From Anaspis maculata (taxonomy: Eukaryota > Arthropoda > Insecta > Coleoptera > Scraptiidae), in assembly GCA_949128115.1 (NCBI GenBank), contig OX421964.1:48710601-48774600 (forward strand): a stretch of DNA of 64,000 bases, given 5' to 3'. The number at the start of each line of letters is the position of its first letter. Positions within the stretch are counted from its first letter, which is position 1. Below the pieces are notes generated by a model. The model did no database searches and had not been told where the DNA came from. It saw only the letters and a list, made by a program, of their open reading frames with translations. The position numbers and the translations under genes are program-made. Below, piece by piece: positions 11,705 to 22,830 of this stretch.

Positions 11705-13123
11705 CCCTGGTCGAAAAGTCCCCAAAGGTATCCATGGTCACATTGGGCATATCCCCATAGAATCTTGTGCACGTTACCATGCCTATGTTCACCTGCCCAT
11801 GGGCACGGTGAAGCACCTAAGGAGACTTACAGTGTGACCATGGGTAGGTGCACATCAGTGGTTGTGTGACCATGGGTAGGTGCACATTAATGGTTGTGTA
11901 CACAAGGGTACCTATTGGTGTGCTCTTGGATACATTACTGTTCCCATAGGTATGTGATCATATTTATAATGCACATATGGTTACATATGGCGCGGTAGGT
12001 ACCTATGTAGTTATGAATTTATTTTGTAATGTAGTCTGGCTGGGAGTCCATAGGTATAAGGGATGTCTCGTTTAAATTCCGATACTTCGAAAATCCATAG
12101 AGTATAAAAAAAGTAATTACTTTGAGACAACATATATAATTTAAAAGGAAATAATAATGGGGATGTGCCGCTAACCCTTCAAAGTTGAAAGATAAAAATC
12201 GTTTTTTCCGCCATAATTTTTGAGTCGTTCGAGCGATTTAACCCAATTTTTGACCAGAGTTCACAAAATCAAGTTTCCAATCAATGAAAATGTTACGTAC
12301 ATTTGGCCAAACGGGCTCACTGGCGTAGAAGTTAGGGGAGGGGTCCTTTTTTTACGCCCTATATCTTCTACGACACTAAAGATTTTGCAAAACCGACCAC
12401 GACATGTTTGGAATCCTTTTTAGAAGCTAGACAAAAAAGTTGTTCTTGGGATTTGAAGCTTCTTTTTTGAGCTACCTGGATTTGAGTTATCGGAAACCAT
12501 GTCAAAAACACCAATTTCAAGGACCTAAAAATTCAAATTTCATAAAAAAAATTAGATTGATATTCTTTTATTTGAGGAAGTAGTAAAAAACCTGATCAAA
12601 AATTAAATTAACAATTAAAATTAGCAGATATGAAGAGCAAATAAATCTCAAATAATTGATTACAATAATGATTTTACTAAGTACATTATACTATACAATA
12701 TAGGTACCTATGCTATATTTACCTATATCTAGAATAACATTTTTGATTACCTAAGCACAAAGTTTGTACTTGCAGATTTCAGGTATCCTATGGGCAGATT
12801 TTTGGATCCTAATGAGCACATCTTCATAGTCATCCCATGGCAACCTTGTCTGGTATCCATGGGCAGATCTCGGCTACCTATGGGTACGTCCCCATAAGCA
12901 TACACACATGGAGACGTCTCCATGGTCATATCCCCATGGGCAGATTTCGGCCACCCATGGGCACGTCCCCATGATCATATCCTCATGTCCTCATGGTCAT
13001 ATCCTTATGGGTACATGGGGATATGACCATGGGGACGTGCCCATGGGTGGCTGAAATCTGCCCATAGGGATATAACCATGGGGACTTTCCATTTTAGTGC
13101 CCATGGGGACTTTTCGACCAGGG
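11705..13123. mobile_element. DNA transposon-like element with CCATGGG-type repeats
   Basis: The ends are inverted repeats CCCTGGTCGAAAAGTCCCC (left) and its complement (right). The trinucleotide ATG lies just outside each end (11702-11704 and 13124-13126), a possible 3-bp target duplication. Clusters of short repeats built on CCATGGG or CCCATGG occur within about 250 bp of the left end and 350 bp of the right end. Such subterminal repeats resemble transposase-binding arrays. The middle (about 12050-12700) is AT-rich with no supported ORF. I cannot assign a superfamily with confidence; the 3-bp duplication would allow a CACTA-type element. Confidence 0.7.
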
Positions 13124-14197
13124 ATGCGAGCAAGATTGAAAGCGCGCCCACTGCAGCAGCCAATCGAAATAGACAAATTTGAATTTTAAGCAATTCGATT
13201 GGTTTGTCCAGCCGAAGCACTTCTCATATAAACCCATTAGCGCAAAGCTGGAGTATACGAGTTGCCCAGTGCCCCAAGTATCTTAGGTGAATGAGAATGG
13301 CTATACATAGATACAGGACGACTGCTTCTTTCTTGCCCAATGTCTGCAAGTGACTTTCGCACTCAACCTTGATCGTATAGCGTGACTGTCTGCCGTATGA
13401 AATTAACCTGTTACAATTATATTTGTTAGTGATAAAGTCAATTCAAAATAATTGTTTGGCGTGAAAATCAGTCGGAACAACACTCCTTGTGAATTTTTCG
13501 ACGCTCAATGACTGTGATGCTGATGAGGGCACGTTTCTGAAGCTGGCCTACCGCCGATAGGTTGGGTCCTTCGAGCAGGACCTCGACGGATTTCATCGAT
13601 GAGAAAATATAAATTGTTTCCACGAGTACAAATGAATATATTCAAACCTCCCCAGATACTCAAAATCGAATTTTGTTGCGGACTCGCGTTCTGCCACGAT
13701 CCACGTCCTCTTGTTGGTTCCATTGCAGCACTCATGCCATTTCCTCGGCATAGCCGAGCTGCACTCTATACCATTATTTACCATTGCGATGAGCCAGATT
13801 TCATTCCCCACTCCGACGGTTGCTTCTCTTTCTATGTAAATGGAGCTTTTTAACTTCCGAAACCCATACATGATGCGTTATGCAATATAGGATCTGCCAG
13901 TTTACAGCGCATGCCCTCTTAAAATTTGGACATGATAACTTATCTGTCAGGAGTGCCAGAGCCCAAGACCATTATCATATAGATTTTGATATGCTAATGG
14001 AGGTTCGCTTTACAGAAGACCCAGAAAAAAAATGGTAATTACATGGCAGTAGCACTTTTTTAACGAACGCACAAACCATCACGGTACGTGCGCTTTGTGC
14101 TTTGATCATGTTTCGCTTTGCACAGTATATTTAGTAATTACAGAATGAAAATGTACATTGTACACGGGCAAACTTCAACCGCGTCGCCAAGCCTTGT
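13124..14197. other. No recognisable feature
   Basis: Overlapping ORFs on both strands between 13505 and 13871 show no motifs. Confidence 0.4.
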
Positions 14198-16360
14198 AGT
14201 GGGGGGGTTAGCGGAATGGTCTGTGCATTTTGTGATCAAAGCATGAAATTTGGCATACTTGTTCAGAAGACCCTCCTTCGCAATTCCAGATGTGGCGCCA
14301 CGCGAGATTTTGCGCCAGAGACGCTGTATTGCGGTTAATATACCTGCTAGGGGTAAATTCTGCAAAAATGGTTCCTGGCCGGTCTCTGGTACCGCAGTCG
14401 GTATTTTTTAGTTCTGTTTAGTTAAAACTACATGTAGAAATGAGTGAAGAGTACATTTTCACAAGCAAAGTTCCAAATGCTGCCTTTATACGTGGTTTCA
14501 ATACATTTTAAGGCCAACTTTGTTTTAGTATAGGAAACTTGGTAAAAAAATTGCCAATACCTCGGCAAAGATATGAACGTCCTGAAAATTTGATACTCTG
14601 TCCAGAATTATGTACCCTACTACATATCTAAAATTGCCAAAAATCGCACCCCGAGGCTTCGAGTTATTGGAGAGGGGGTAAAAAATTGCAACTCAAAATG
14701 AAAGGTATAGAACCCGATGGAACCCGTCAATCCAATGGATGCAAATACGTCATGGTTCGACGCATCACAACCAGTTGATACAATTTTAGCACAAAAAGTG
14801 TCGATCATTGTTGAAGGGGGGTCGTGGGGAAGGGCGAAACTCGGCTGGGTGGCTCTTTTTCTTCCTGGGCCATGAAGAATCGATCCCGACAAGATTGGTA
14901 TCTTTTCCGACTAAATTCAATGTCCTGAACTTGAATCCGATGTGTAAATTTGGATAAAAACAAGTTCGAACAAGTGAACTTGAGAAAACCTGTTTTTTCT
15001 TTGACAATTTTCACGAAACTTTTTTTTACTATTAGAGGTATTCATCTATGGAAATATTTCAGAGATCATTAGATTGAACTGTATTCTCAACGAAAATAAT
15101 CCATTCGATCTGTAATTTTGTTTTCCGACATAGAAAAAACCGATTTGAACTTTAGTCGGCACTGCCCGGCGTCTACTAATGACCAAAACACTACAGCATG
15201 CACCTTCAAGTAATAACTCAATACCCTTTATTGTGATTTATAACGATTTTGTTTATGTTATAGAGAATTCAGTTTTGCACATATCATCGAACTTTCAACG
15301 ATTAGTTATAATTTTTCAGATAGTTTGGGCTATTTTCATTTAAAGATGCATGGTGTAGTGTTCTGGTCAGTAGTAGACGACGGGCTGTGCCGACTAAAGT
15401 TCAAATCGGTTTTTTCTATGTCGGAAAACAAAGTTACATTTCGAATGGATGATTTTCGTGAAGAATACAGTTCAATCTAATGGCCTCTAAAATATTTTCA
15501 AAGATGGATGCCTTTAACAGTAAAAAAAGTTTTGTGGAAATTGTCAAAGAAAAAACTTGTTTTCTCAAATTAACTTGTTTGAACTTGTTTTTGTCCAAAT
15601 TTATACATCGGATTCAAGTTCAGGACATTGAATTTAGTCGGAAAAGATACCAATCTTGTCGTGATCGATTCTTCATGGCCCAGGAAGAAAAAGAGCCACC
15701 CAGTCGAGTTTCGCCCTCCCCCACGACCCCCCTACAACAATGATCGACACTTTTTGTGCCAAAATTGTATCAACGGGATGTGGTGCGTCGAACTACGACG
15801 TATTTGCATCCATTGGATTGACGGGTTCCATCGGGTTCTGTACCTTTAATATTGAGTAGCAATTTTTCACCCCCCTTCCAATAACTCGAAGCCCCGGGGT
15901 GCGATTTTTGGCACTTTTAGATATGTGGTAGGGCACTTAATTTTGAACAAAATATCAAATTTTCAGGACGTTCATATCTTTGCCGAGGTTTTGGCAATTT
16001 TTTTAGCATGTTTCCTGTACTAAAACAAAGTTGGCCCTTAAATGTTTCAAAACAACGTATGAAAGCAGCATTTGGAACTTTGCTGTTGAAAATGCACTCC
16101 TCACTCATTTCTACATGTAGTTTTAGCTAAACAGAACTAAAAAATACCTAGTGCGGTACCAGAGAACGGCCAGGAACCATTTTTGCAGAATTTACCCCTA
16201 GCAGGTATGCTAACCGCAATACAGTGCCTCTGGTGCGAAATCTTGCGTGGCGCCACATCTGAAATTGCAAAGGAGGGTCTTCTGAACACGTACACCAAAT
16301 TTCATGCTTTGATCACAAAATGCACAGATCATTCCATTTTTGGCCGTTAACCCCGCCACT
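14198..16360. mobile_element. Large palindrome (2.2 kb), TAGTGG ends
   Basis: The two halves are inverted copies about 1 kb long around a short centre near 15190-15365. Examples: GGTAAATTCTGCAAAAATGG at 14351 is mirrored near 16180-16200; AAAAACCGATTTGAAC at 15136 is mirrored near 15400; AAAAATCGCACCCCG at 14638 is mirrored near 15897. The ends read AGTGGGGGGGTTA and, mirrored, AGTGGCGGGGTTA. ORFs in each arm mirror each other and look non-coding. One outer 120-bp end recurs alone at 22207-22326. Confidence 0.8.
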
Positions 16361-17643
16361 ATTGATAATGCCTACCAAGAAATCAGGAACAATTAAACAA
16401 CCTAGATAAATTGGTTAATAGACATGGGGGCTAGAAATTCTGATCAGTGGATTGATGTCAAAGTACTAGTAGCATACTGACAGAAGATGAGTGACCCGAA
16501 AAGCACATTTTAATTTTGGTCATAGCAATAATAATCAATCACACATCGATCACACACACGCTCGCTCCTCCTTTTTGAAAATAGATGGGTGGAAGTGAGT
16601 TTTGCGATGCGTCCAATTTATTCAATAAATCAAGTGCGGCTGAACAGGGGAAGTAGCATTCATCCCGTCATAATAGGTATCCCATAAATTACACACAAGA
16701 GCAAGCTCAACAATAACATTTTTCGATTTCCTAAAAATTGCACAGCGATAAATTGTCGACCGTGATCACAACAGATGAAGATGAAAACAAAAAGCAAATT
16801 ACTCAATTTCACCGTAATTAGAAAGGTAATTTTCTTCGAGCTGTCGCTTTTAAACCCACATCTTCTGAAAATGAAAAACAACGACCATATCACCAGCACG
16901 GTACATAATTGATGCGCCATTTTTTGCGTCGGTGTTAGAAGTAACTTTATAATTGTTTCATTAAACCGGAACGAAGCGCAACTTCTTGCTGTGTGAGCTG
17001 CTCCCTTTGCTGGCTGGCTATATGCTCCCGCAGCGGAACTTGTGCACTTTTGTTTTGACAAAAATGGCCATCTTTTGTGTAAACTTTAGTCTCTCCGAAG
17101 TTTCACATACTTTAAGTAGTTCACGACAAGAAATTTCCAACAAACCTGCCGGAGAGTCGGCAGAAATGCTTGCTGGTGCTCGCTATACTCGCGCTCCTTG
17201 TGTGCATTATGCAAGCATGTTTCAATCTCGCAGAGCATTCGTTCGCCGGAATAAATTAACCCTTGAGTTGCACTTCAACAATGTTTCCTGCGCCATCACG
17301 CGGCTTTTATTATTATCTCGTTAATGCAAGAAATAATATTTGGATAGCATAGCTATGCTGTTCTGCGGCAGGTATGCCAGGCATATACCCCGTCGAGCTT
17401 CGAAACTTGAGTGCATAAAAACTTCGCAAGAGCGGAATAAAAATTACATCAAAATGCTTATTAGACTGCTTTTATTAAATTTCTTAATTCACCCGCCGAC
17501 CAAATGACTTGACATATAAATGGAATCATGCTGAGCTGAGGGGATGCCGCATGAACCCCTTTTGAGAATATTTATTATTACGAGTTACGAGGCTTTCTTA
17601 GAATTCCAATACATTCGAAAGCAAACGCGGTGATTCTAGATTG
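16361..17643. other. No gene supported
   Basis: A minus ORF at 16660-17061 contains a hydrophobic run after an internal Met (MAHQLCTVLVIWSLFF) but has no known domain or context. The plus ORF at 16986-17324 is likewise unsupported. Confidence 0.35.
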
Positions 17644-18002
17644 TTCGAGAAAGCTGGAGATCCAGATGCGCGAGTAAGACATATCAGCACATTGGGCGGA
17701 GGTTCCGCGATCGAGAGCTTGTCAGAATATACGCGAATCTGACGAACGTTCCTAAAGCCGCGGCGAATCTCGGTCAATGCCGTAATGTGTCAGAGAACGC
17801 GTGCGGAATGTTCTCGAATGTAACACTCGCAGTATATAAGCACAGATGAGCCGACCGATATCAGATTTGAATTCACAGCGACAACGAGCGAGTGATCGGC
17901 TACGTTTAGCGAGCGAATATTCAAGTACGGAATAATAATTGACGTGTGTTTAGTAGTACGCAGTGATAAAACTATGTGTTTGAACGTTCGTCTCTCAATT
18001 AG
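17644..18002 (+). promoter_or_regulatory. Heat-shock-type promoter and possible leader exon
   Basis: Three heat-shock element cores precede a TATA box. They are TTCgaGAA (17644-17651), GAAcgTTC (17744-17751) and a perfect three-unit GAAtgTTCtcGAA (17806-17818). TATATAA is at 17833-17839, and an initiator-like TCAGAT lies 30 bp on, with the likely start at about 17863. The leader that would follow is rich in ACAGCGACAACGAGCG-like sequence, as in insect Hsp leaders. AG|GTATCA at 18001-18008 could be a splice donor ending a 140-bp non-coding exon. HSE and TATA spacing follows the known HSF promoter layout; activity and the leader exon are inference. No heat-shock protein frame is visible downstream in the window. 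Confidence 0.55.
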
Positions 18003-20045
18003 GTATCATAAAAGTACGCAACACAAATTATTAATAATATCCTCAACTTAGATCTAGTCGTCAGCTCCAATTACACATGATCTAATCTTGATTAGCTTAG
18101 CAATCAGTTGTGCATTAGAGCAATAATAACTGTTCAACTTTAGCTACATGGAAAGGCTCATGCGTGAGACTTAGCCGTTACAATGCATGATATTTGCATT
18201 TTTTCAAAACTTCACACCACTGAGCATTACATAACAATATACTTTGTATACCTACATTTATAACGACGTAATGACCGTAATCCAAAGCCCATGTTCCTCA
18301 GATATGGAATCCTTGGTAAAGTGCAAATGGTGTATGGGTGGCAAAGTGGTATATGGCTCGGCAAATGGTGTGTGGGTAGGTAATACAACACGTTCACAAT
18401 ACAGCTAATTTTTCATACGTAGGTATTAACCCAAGGTATGTAGAAATACTCGAATGATGGAGATCAACCGAATGTATGCATTTCCTACTACAATTTTCGC
18501 GATGTATACACAGCTTCGCCATTATGGATTCAAATTTTACAACAACAGCTTTAGTGCATATTATTTCGGCCATTTTCGGCGCAGCGTGCGCGAAAATTAC
18601 AGAAGCAGGTGATGTATTTAGGGCAGCGCCAGAGCCAGAGGGATAGAAGGAAAAGCTCATTTCTCTTTACGGTCCCGTTTGCTAAGGCACCCACCTTATA
18701 GGTGGCGCGCTGCGAAATTCGTCACAGTCGGCAAATTTTTAATAATGGCAATAATAATTTGCGATCTCGTAACCAGACCTACTTCGTGTCGTAAACGGAC
18801 GCGTTTTCGGCTGTTACAAGAAAATTAGAAAGGGTCCACCAGGACTGACAAATTTCCAACGGAAATTATTCAATTTCAGCCTGTGAGAAGAGCTGATGCC
18901 TTGGGTAGTGTACCGAGGGTTAAATTGAACACAAGCGGTGTTTATGTATACTGTTTGCATTAACCGTGAAGGAATATAATAGAATGATGATGTGTGCAGG
19001 AATTACAGGATGGGTCTCAGAGATTATTTTCCTGTGGACGGTATGACCGTTCAAAACCGTATGTATGAACTTGAGCTAACCATCATTATTTATAAACACA
19101 GGAACGCTATTTAACATGAATATTGAAATGTCCCAGTCTCACACTCACACTAGGTTATTGGAGCCATCTAACCTTTCTTTGCGTTGTAGATTAATAGCGT
19201 GTTCCGATTTAAGGTAGATACATTTTACAGAATTTAACGAAATTCGTTCCGAAATTGTAAAATTTACCGCTGTCAAATTATAAAACGGGACGAGGTAAAT
19301 TTCACAAGTTTAGCGTAGGAGAGCCGGTGATGTTTGGTAAATGTGACACTATGACAGTAATGGCATTAATCCCTGATCAAGAAACCCGAGTAGAAAATAA
19401 TGGCAAATGATAGCTGGCGGGACGCGGAGCGTTATTCCGTCAGCTATGCCCGCAGCTGGAATAATGCATTTACCGTGGAGGTATGTATACGATTTTACCC
19501 ACAAAACACAATGAAGTAATGGTAATAATTAGTTGTAGTTGTGAATAAAAAATTGACATTTAGGCATTCTTGTGTCAATTCATGATAATTAATAAGTAGG
19601 TATGTCCGATTTGGAAATCGAAACGCAATCAACTTCGCCCAAACTACGAGAGACAGCGGCAAAAAGGTAGAAAAACCTTTTGACAATTAAAAATCGCGGC
19701 CGGCACGAAAGTGCCTGCAGAACCTTCAAGGATTGGGCCAGCCGCAAAGGCGCAGACATTGGTGAAAATGTCATGATGTCCTATTTCGATGAACTGGCGA
19801 AAAATATAAAGTCTTCGACGCTTTGAACTAGTACTAGCGGTTCACAACATAATCTGGTACAATCCTGCATTTTGTGATACAAACAAGAACTTCGGCACAA
19901 TTGTTCCTAGATCCAAAATGAATACTTTGGCCCGCTGTTCTTTTCGATTACCCCCTGCTGGTCCGGGATTTGGGGGGTACAAGGGGTACATGACTATCTT
20001 TTGCTGCAAGCACTAAACACTGCTATTGAATCATGTTTGATGTAT
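18003..20045. other. No recognisable gene
   Basis: Possibly intronic if the upstream promoter is real. Short ORFs at 18394-18660 and 19495-19774 on the minus strand show no motifs. Confidence 0.35.
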
Positions 20046-20178
20046 TTTAAAAAGCTAAAATAGTGAAAGCTTTTTACTATTATACCTCTGACGACGGGAG
20101 ACTAGAGGCCCCGAAACTGCAGTCAGAAACATTTTATAAACGTTTTGTGGGAAGACCGCCTTTTATTCATATATTTTT
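20046..20178 (+). repeat. Direct repeat, copy 1
   Basis: About 130 bp with GAAACTGCAGTCAG, CATTTTATAAACGTTTTGTG and GAAGACCGCCTTTTATTCAT. Nearly identical to 20251-20384 in the same orientation. Confidence 0.85.
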
Positions 20179-20250
20179 ACATTCTATACCCACTGTGAGC
20201 CATGGCGGATGAATTTCTGAAGGTTGGCACTAGGGCTTGACGCCGCTTTT

Positions 20251-20384
20251 AGCTTTTTAAAATAGTAAAAAGCTTTTTACTATTTTACCTCTGACGACGG
20301 GAGACTAGAGGCTCCCGAAACTGCAGTCAGGAACATTTTATAAACGTTTTGTGGGAAGACCGCCTTTTATTCATATATTTTTCC
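20251..20384 (+). repeat. Direct repeat, copy 2
   Basis: Second copy of the 20046-20178 repeat, about 205 bp downstream, with a few mismatches and one extra C in the CTCCCGAAAC region. The spacing suggests a local duplication or the direct repeats of a short element. Confidence 0.85.
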
Positions 20385-20622
20385 CTAGTGTCAATGATAG
20401 CAATCAAAGAAAGCTGGGCGCAACTGTCACTTTCTTCGCGTATTATATGCACGGGAAGTAAATCATTACATACCGAGTAGATGGCAGTTCACGTATCAAT
20501 TACTTGTTGTTTGCGGGTAAAATAATAACCAGACTTCAGAGCACTGCGTAGCAGAGACCAGGCAGAGACTGTGGAGCTAATACGAGCCAGTCATCAGAAC
20601 CAGTACATTACAACGATCAAAG

Positions 20623-21394
20623 ATGGAAGAAATCATAATTGTGAGTATTGTTATTTTGTGCATACGATAGTTATGTTTGCTATGAAAACTAATGATAATT
20701 CATCTATCATCATTATGATAGATAAATGATGATAAATTGAAAATTCTTGTAGGATACTCCGAGGCAATTTGCCTGTGGCAGTGGCAATGGTTTCCTTGAT
20801 CCTACTGATGCTAGCCGAACCAAAAAAGTTTACGACCATTGGGCTAGTGATGGGAATGGAACCAAATTACTTATGCTCAATTCACATACTTTGACTCGCC
20901 TATGCAAAACAAGAACTCTGTTTTTGAAACAATCAGCGCAGAACTGCATGACAAAGGAATCCCAAAATCAGCCAAAAAAAAAGAGAAGAAATGTGGAGAA
21001 ATCTTAAGAAAAGGTATCACCATTATACATATTATAGTGCTTGTGGCAGAATATAAAAATAATAATTGTTTTCAGATACGACAGAGAAATCCAAACCAAC
21101 AATCAAACGGGCAATGGTAGAACGCCACAGTGGAAGTATTTTGGAAGCATGCACAAAATTTTGTTCAAGGACCCTAAGTTTGTTCAATTTTGTAGAGTTA
21201 CTAATGTTTCTATAAAGACAAGAGAATCTTGCGAGGAAGCAGGTAGCAGCGAACATGATAGACCAAGACCATACAGAAAGAAGAAGAAGGTAGTAGCGCA
21301 TCAGCTGGAGGAAAACCGTGGAAGACGACATGCGGAGAAAATGCGACAAAGACAAGAGTTTTTTGATTGGTTCAAAAAACAGCAAGGAAATTAA
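20623..21394 (+). pseudogene. Myb/SANT-like DNA-binding gene, three exons, two frame breaks
   Basis: Exon 1 (20623-20640) opens MEEIII and stops at a GTGAGT donor. Exon 2 (20753-21013) follows a TTGTAG acceptor, opens DTPRQFACGSGNGF and holds HWASDGNGTKLL, YFDSPMQNKNSVFETISAEL and EEMWRNLKKR. Exon 3 (21076-21394) follows TTTTCAG, gives YDREIQTNNQTGNGRTPQW, continues into a basic KKKK stretch and ends FFDWFKKQQGN. The order of conserved tryptophans and the LKKRYD joint fit the Myb/SANT-like (trihelix) family of insect nuclear proteins, some derived from Harbinger-type transposons. The splice phase at the exon 2/3 joint is consistent. Two frame changes lie in exon 2, near 20885-20900 and in a run of nine A at about 20978-20986. 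They mean either a decayed copy or sequence errors. Confidence 0.6.
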
Positions 21395-21598
21395 AACTGA
21401 ATTAAAGGACTGTTAGTTATAAAACTGTTTGTGTTTCATGTTTTCAATGCTTAATTCTTAGAATTATTATTTTAATACTCAATTATTTTTTCAGTCGACA
21501 AAGCAAAACTTTCGCCATGAATATTTCATTACTTCAGCCCCTATAGGTCCCGCTATTCTAAAATACCTAGTTCTTTGGACTGATATTTTTTGAGCTCG
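21395..21598. other. 3' flank of the Myb/SANT-like gene
   Basis: AT-rich sequence after the TAA. No clear AATAAA signal was identified close to the stop. Confidence 0.3.
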
Positions 21599-22065
21599 GG
21601 TGCAAAGATAATAAAGGGTAACCTCCCATTTTTTCCCCTATTTTCAATTTCCCCAGTTGATAAAAAAAATGGAGCCAAATTTTGAATTCTACCTTCAATT
21701 TAGGTGAAAAAGTTACTCCTGCAAATTTTTGATTGAAGGCTTTATTTTCGAGATAAAACTTCTTGTTTTCCAAGCAAAAATGGTGGTTTATCAATTTAAT
21801 ATAGGCTGGAAAACCTATTGCAGTGGAGGAATCATGACTTTCCTCGGATTTTAATTTCTGGGTTCTTGAAAGTGGTGTTTTCAAGATGTTTTTCGAAGTT
21901 TAAAACTCAAATATCTCAAAAATGAAACCTCCAATCAAAAATTTGCAAGAGTAACTTTTTGAATAGAACGTATAGAATCAAAAAATTGGGACCGTTTCCA
22001 AAAATATTGAAGGGCTGAAAAATTAGAGGGGGGGCGGACACGGTACCCTCTATTATCTTTGCACC
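21599..22065. mobile_element. Palindromic MITE, GGTGCAAAGATAAT ends
   Basis: GGTGCAAAGATAATAAAGGGT at the left is mirrored by ACCCTCTATTATCTTTGCACC at the right. Inner arm motifs such as TGCAAATTTTTGATTG are mirrored by CAATCAAAAATTTGCA. The length is about 467 bp. Non-coding. Confidence 0.7.
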
Positions 22066-22206
22066 TAAAAATTTTTGATGGAAGGCGTTTTTTTTTTGTT
22101 CGACAAAGACTTACTCCAGTAACCTTTGATTAAAATTTGATCGAAATCTGTTCTAGACAGCTCAAAAGTTACGATAAAGTTACGGTATTTCAAAAATTGA
22201 ACTTTA

Positions 22207-22326
22207 AGGGGGTTGGCGCCACATCTGAAATTGCGAAGGAGGGTCTTCTGAACACGCATACCAAATTTCATGCTTCAATCACAAAATGCACAGATCATTC
22301 CATTCTTGGCCGTTAACCCCCGCCTC
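22207..22326. repeat. Solo end of the TAGTGG-type palindrome family
   Basis: Matches the outer right end of the 14198-16360 element in the same orientation: GGCGCCACATCTGAAATTGC, then GGAGGGTCTTCTGAACACG, then TCATTCCATT and GGCCGTTAACCCC. No matching inverted partner is visible nearby, so this is a truncated or solo copy. Confidence 0.75.
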
Positions 22327-22331
22327 ATTAA

Positions 22332-22820
22332 GGGGTTCCTGATGCGACTAAAAAGTTGTTGACGGGAATCGGTTTCATTTAATTTTTTTCGTCAAGTAGA
22401 AACTCTTCCAAAAAGAAAATGTACAAGCATTGCTATCAAATTTTGAAAACTTCCAAAAAAATTTTAAAATTTCCAAAAAAAATTGAAAATTTTCATTTTT
22501 GAAAATTCAAAAACCAGAATGATAGCATCGACAATGCATATTTTCTCGAGGAAGTCGCATGCCAAATTTGAACTTTTTATTTTTAAAAAAAAGGTGCCAA
22601 AAATGATTTCTCGTAGACATGAAAAAGTGGATTAGTAAAAATCATTTTTGGTACCTTTTTTTTCAATAATAAGTTCAAACTTGGCATGCGACTTCCTTGA
22701 AGAATGATGCATTGTCAATGCTATCTGGTTGTTGAATTTTCAAAAATCAAAATCAAAAATTTTCAATTTTTTTTGGAAATTTTTAAAATTTGATAGCAAT
22801 GCCTGTACATTTTCGAAAGA
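22332..22820. mobile_element. TTAA-flanked palindromic MITE, right end lost
   Basis: The left end GGGGTTCCTGATGCGACTAA follows TTAA (22328-22331) and matches the intact copy at 48215-48733. The palindrome is centred near 22620. The right arm is recognisable up to AATGCCTGTACATTTTC (about 22800-22815) and then diverges, so the right terminus is missing. TTAA targets suggest a piggyBac- or Kolobok-type element. Non-coding. Confidence 0.7.
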
Positions 22821-22830
22821 AATTCGAAAT

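Noticed and set aside
15480..15849. ORFs repeated at 14786-15014 and 15480-15849
   Set aside because: They are mirror copies in the two arms of one palindrome; conservation comes from the palindrome, not coding.
16660..17061. 133-codon minus ORF with a hydrophobic segment
   Set aside because: No homology pattern, no splice or promoter support; AT-rich DNA readily gives hydrophobic ORFs.
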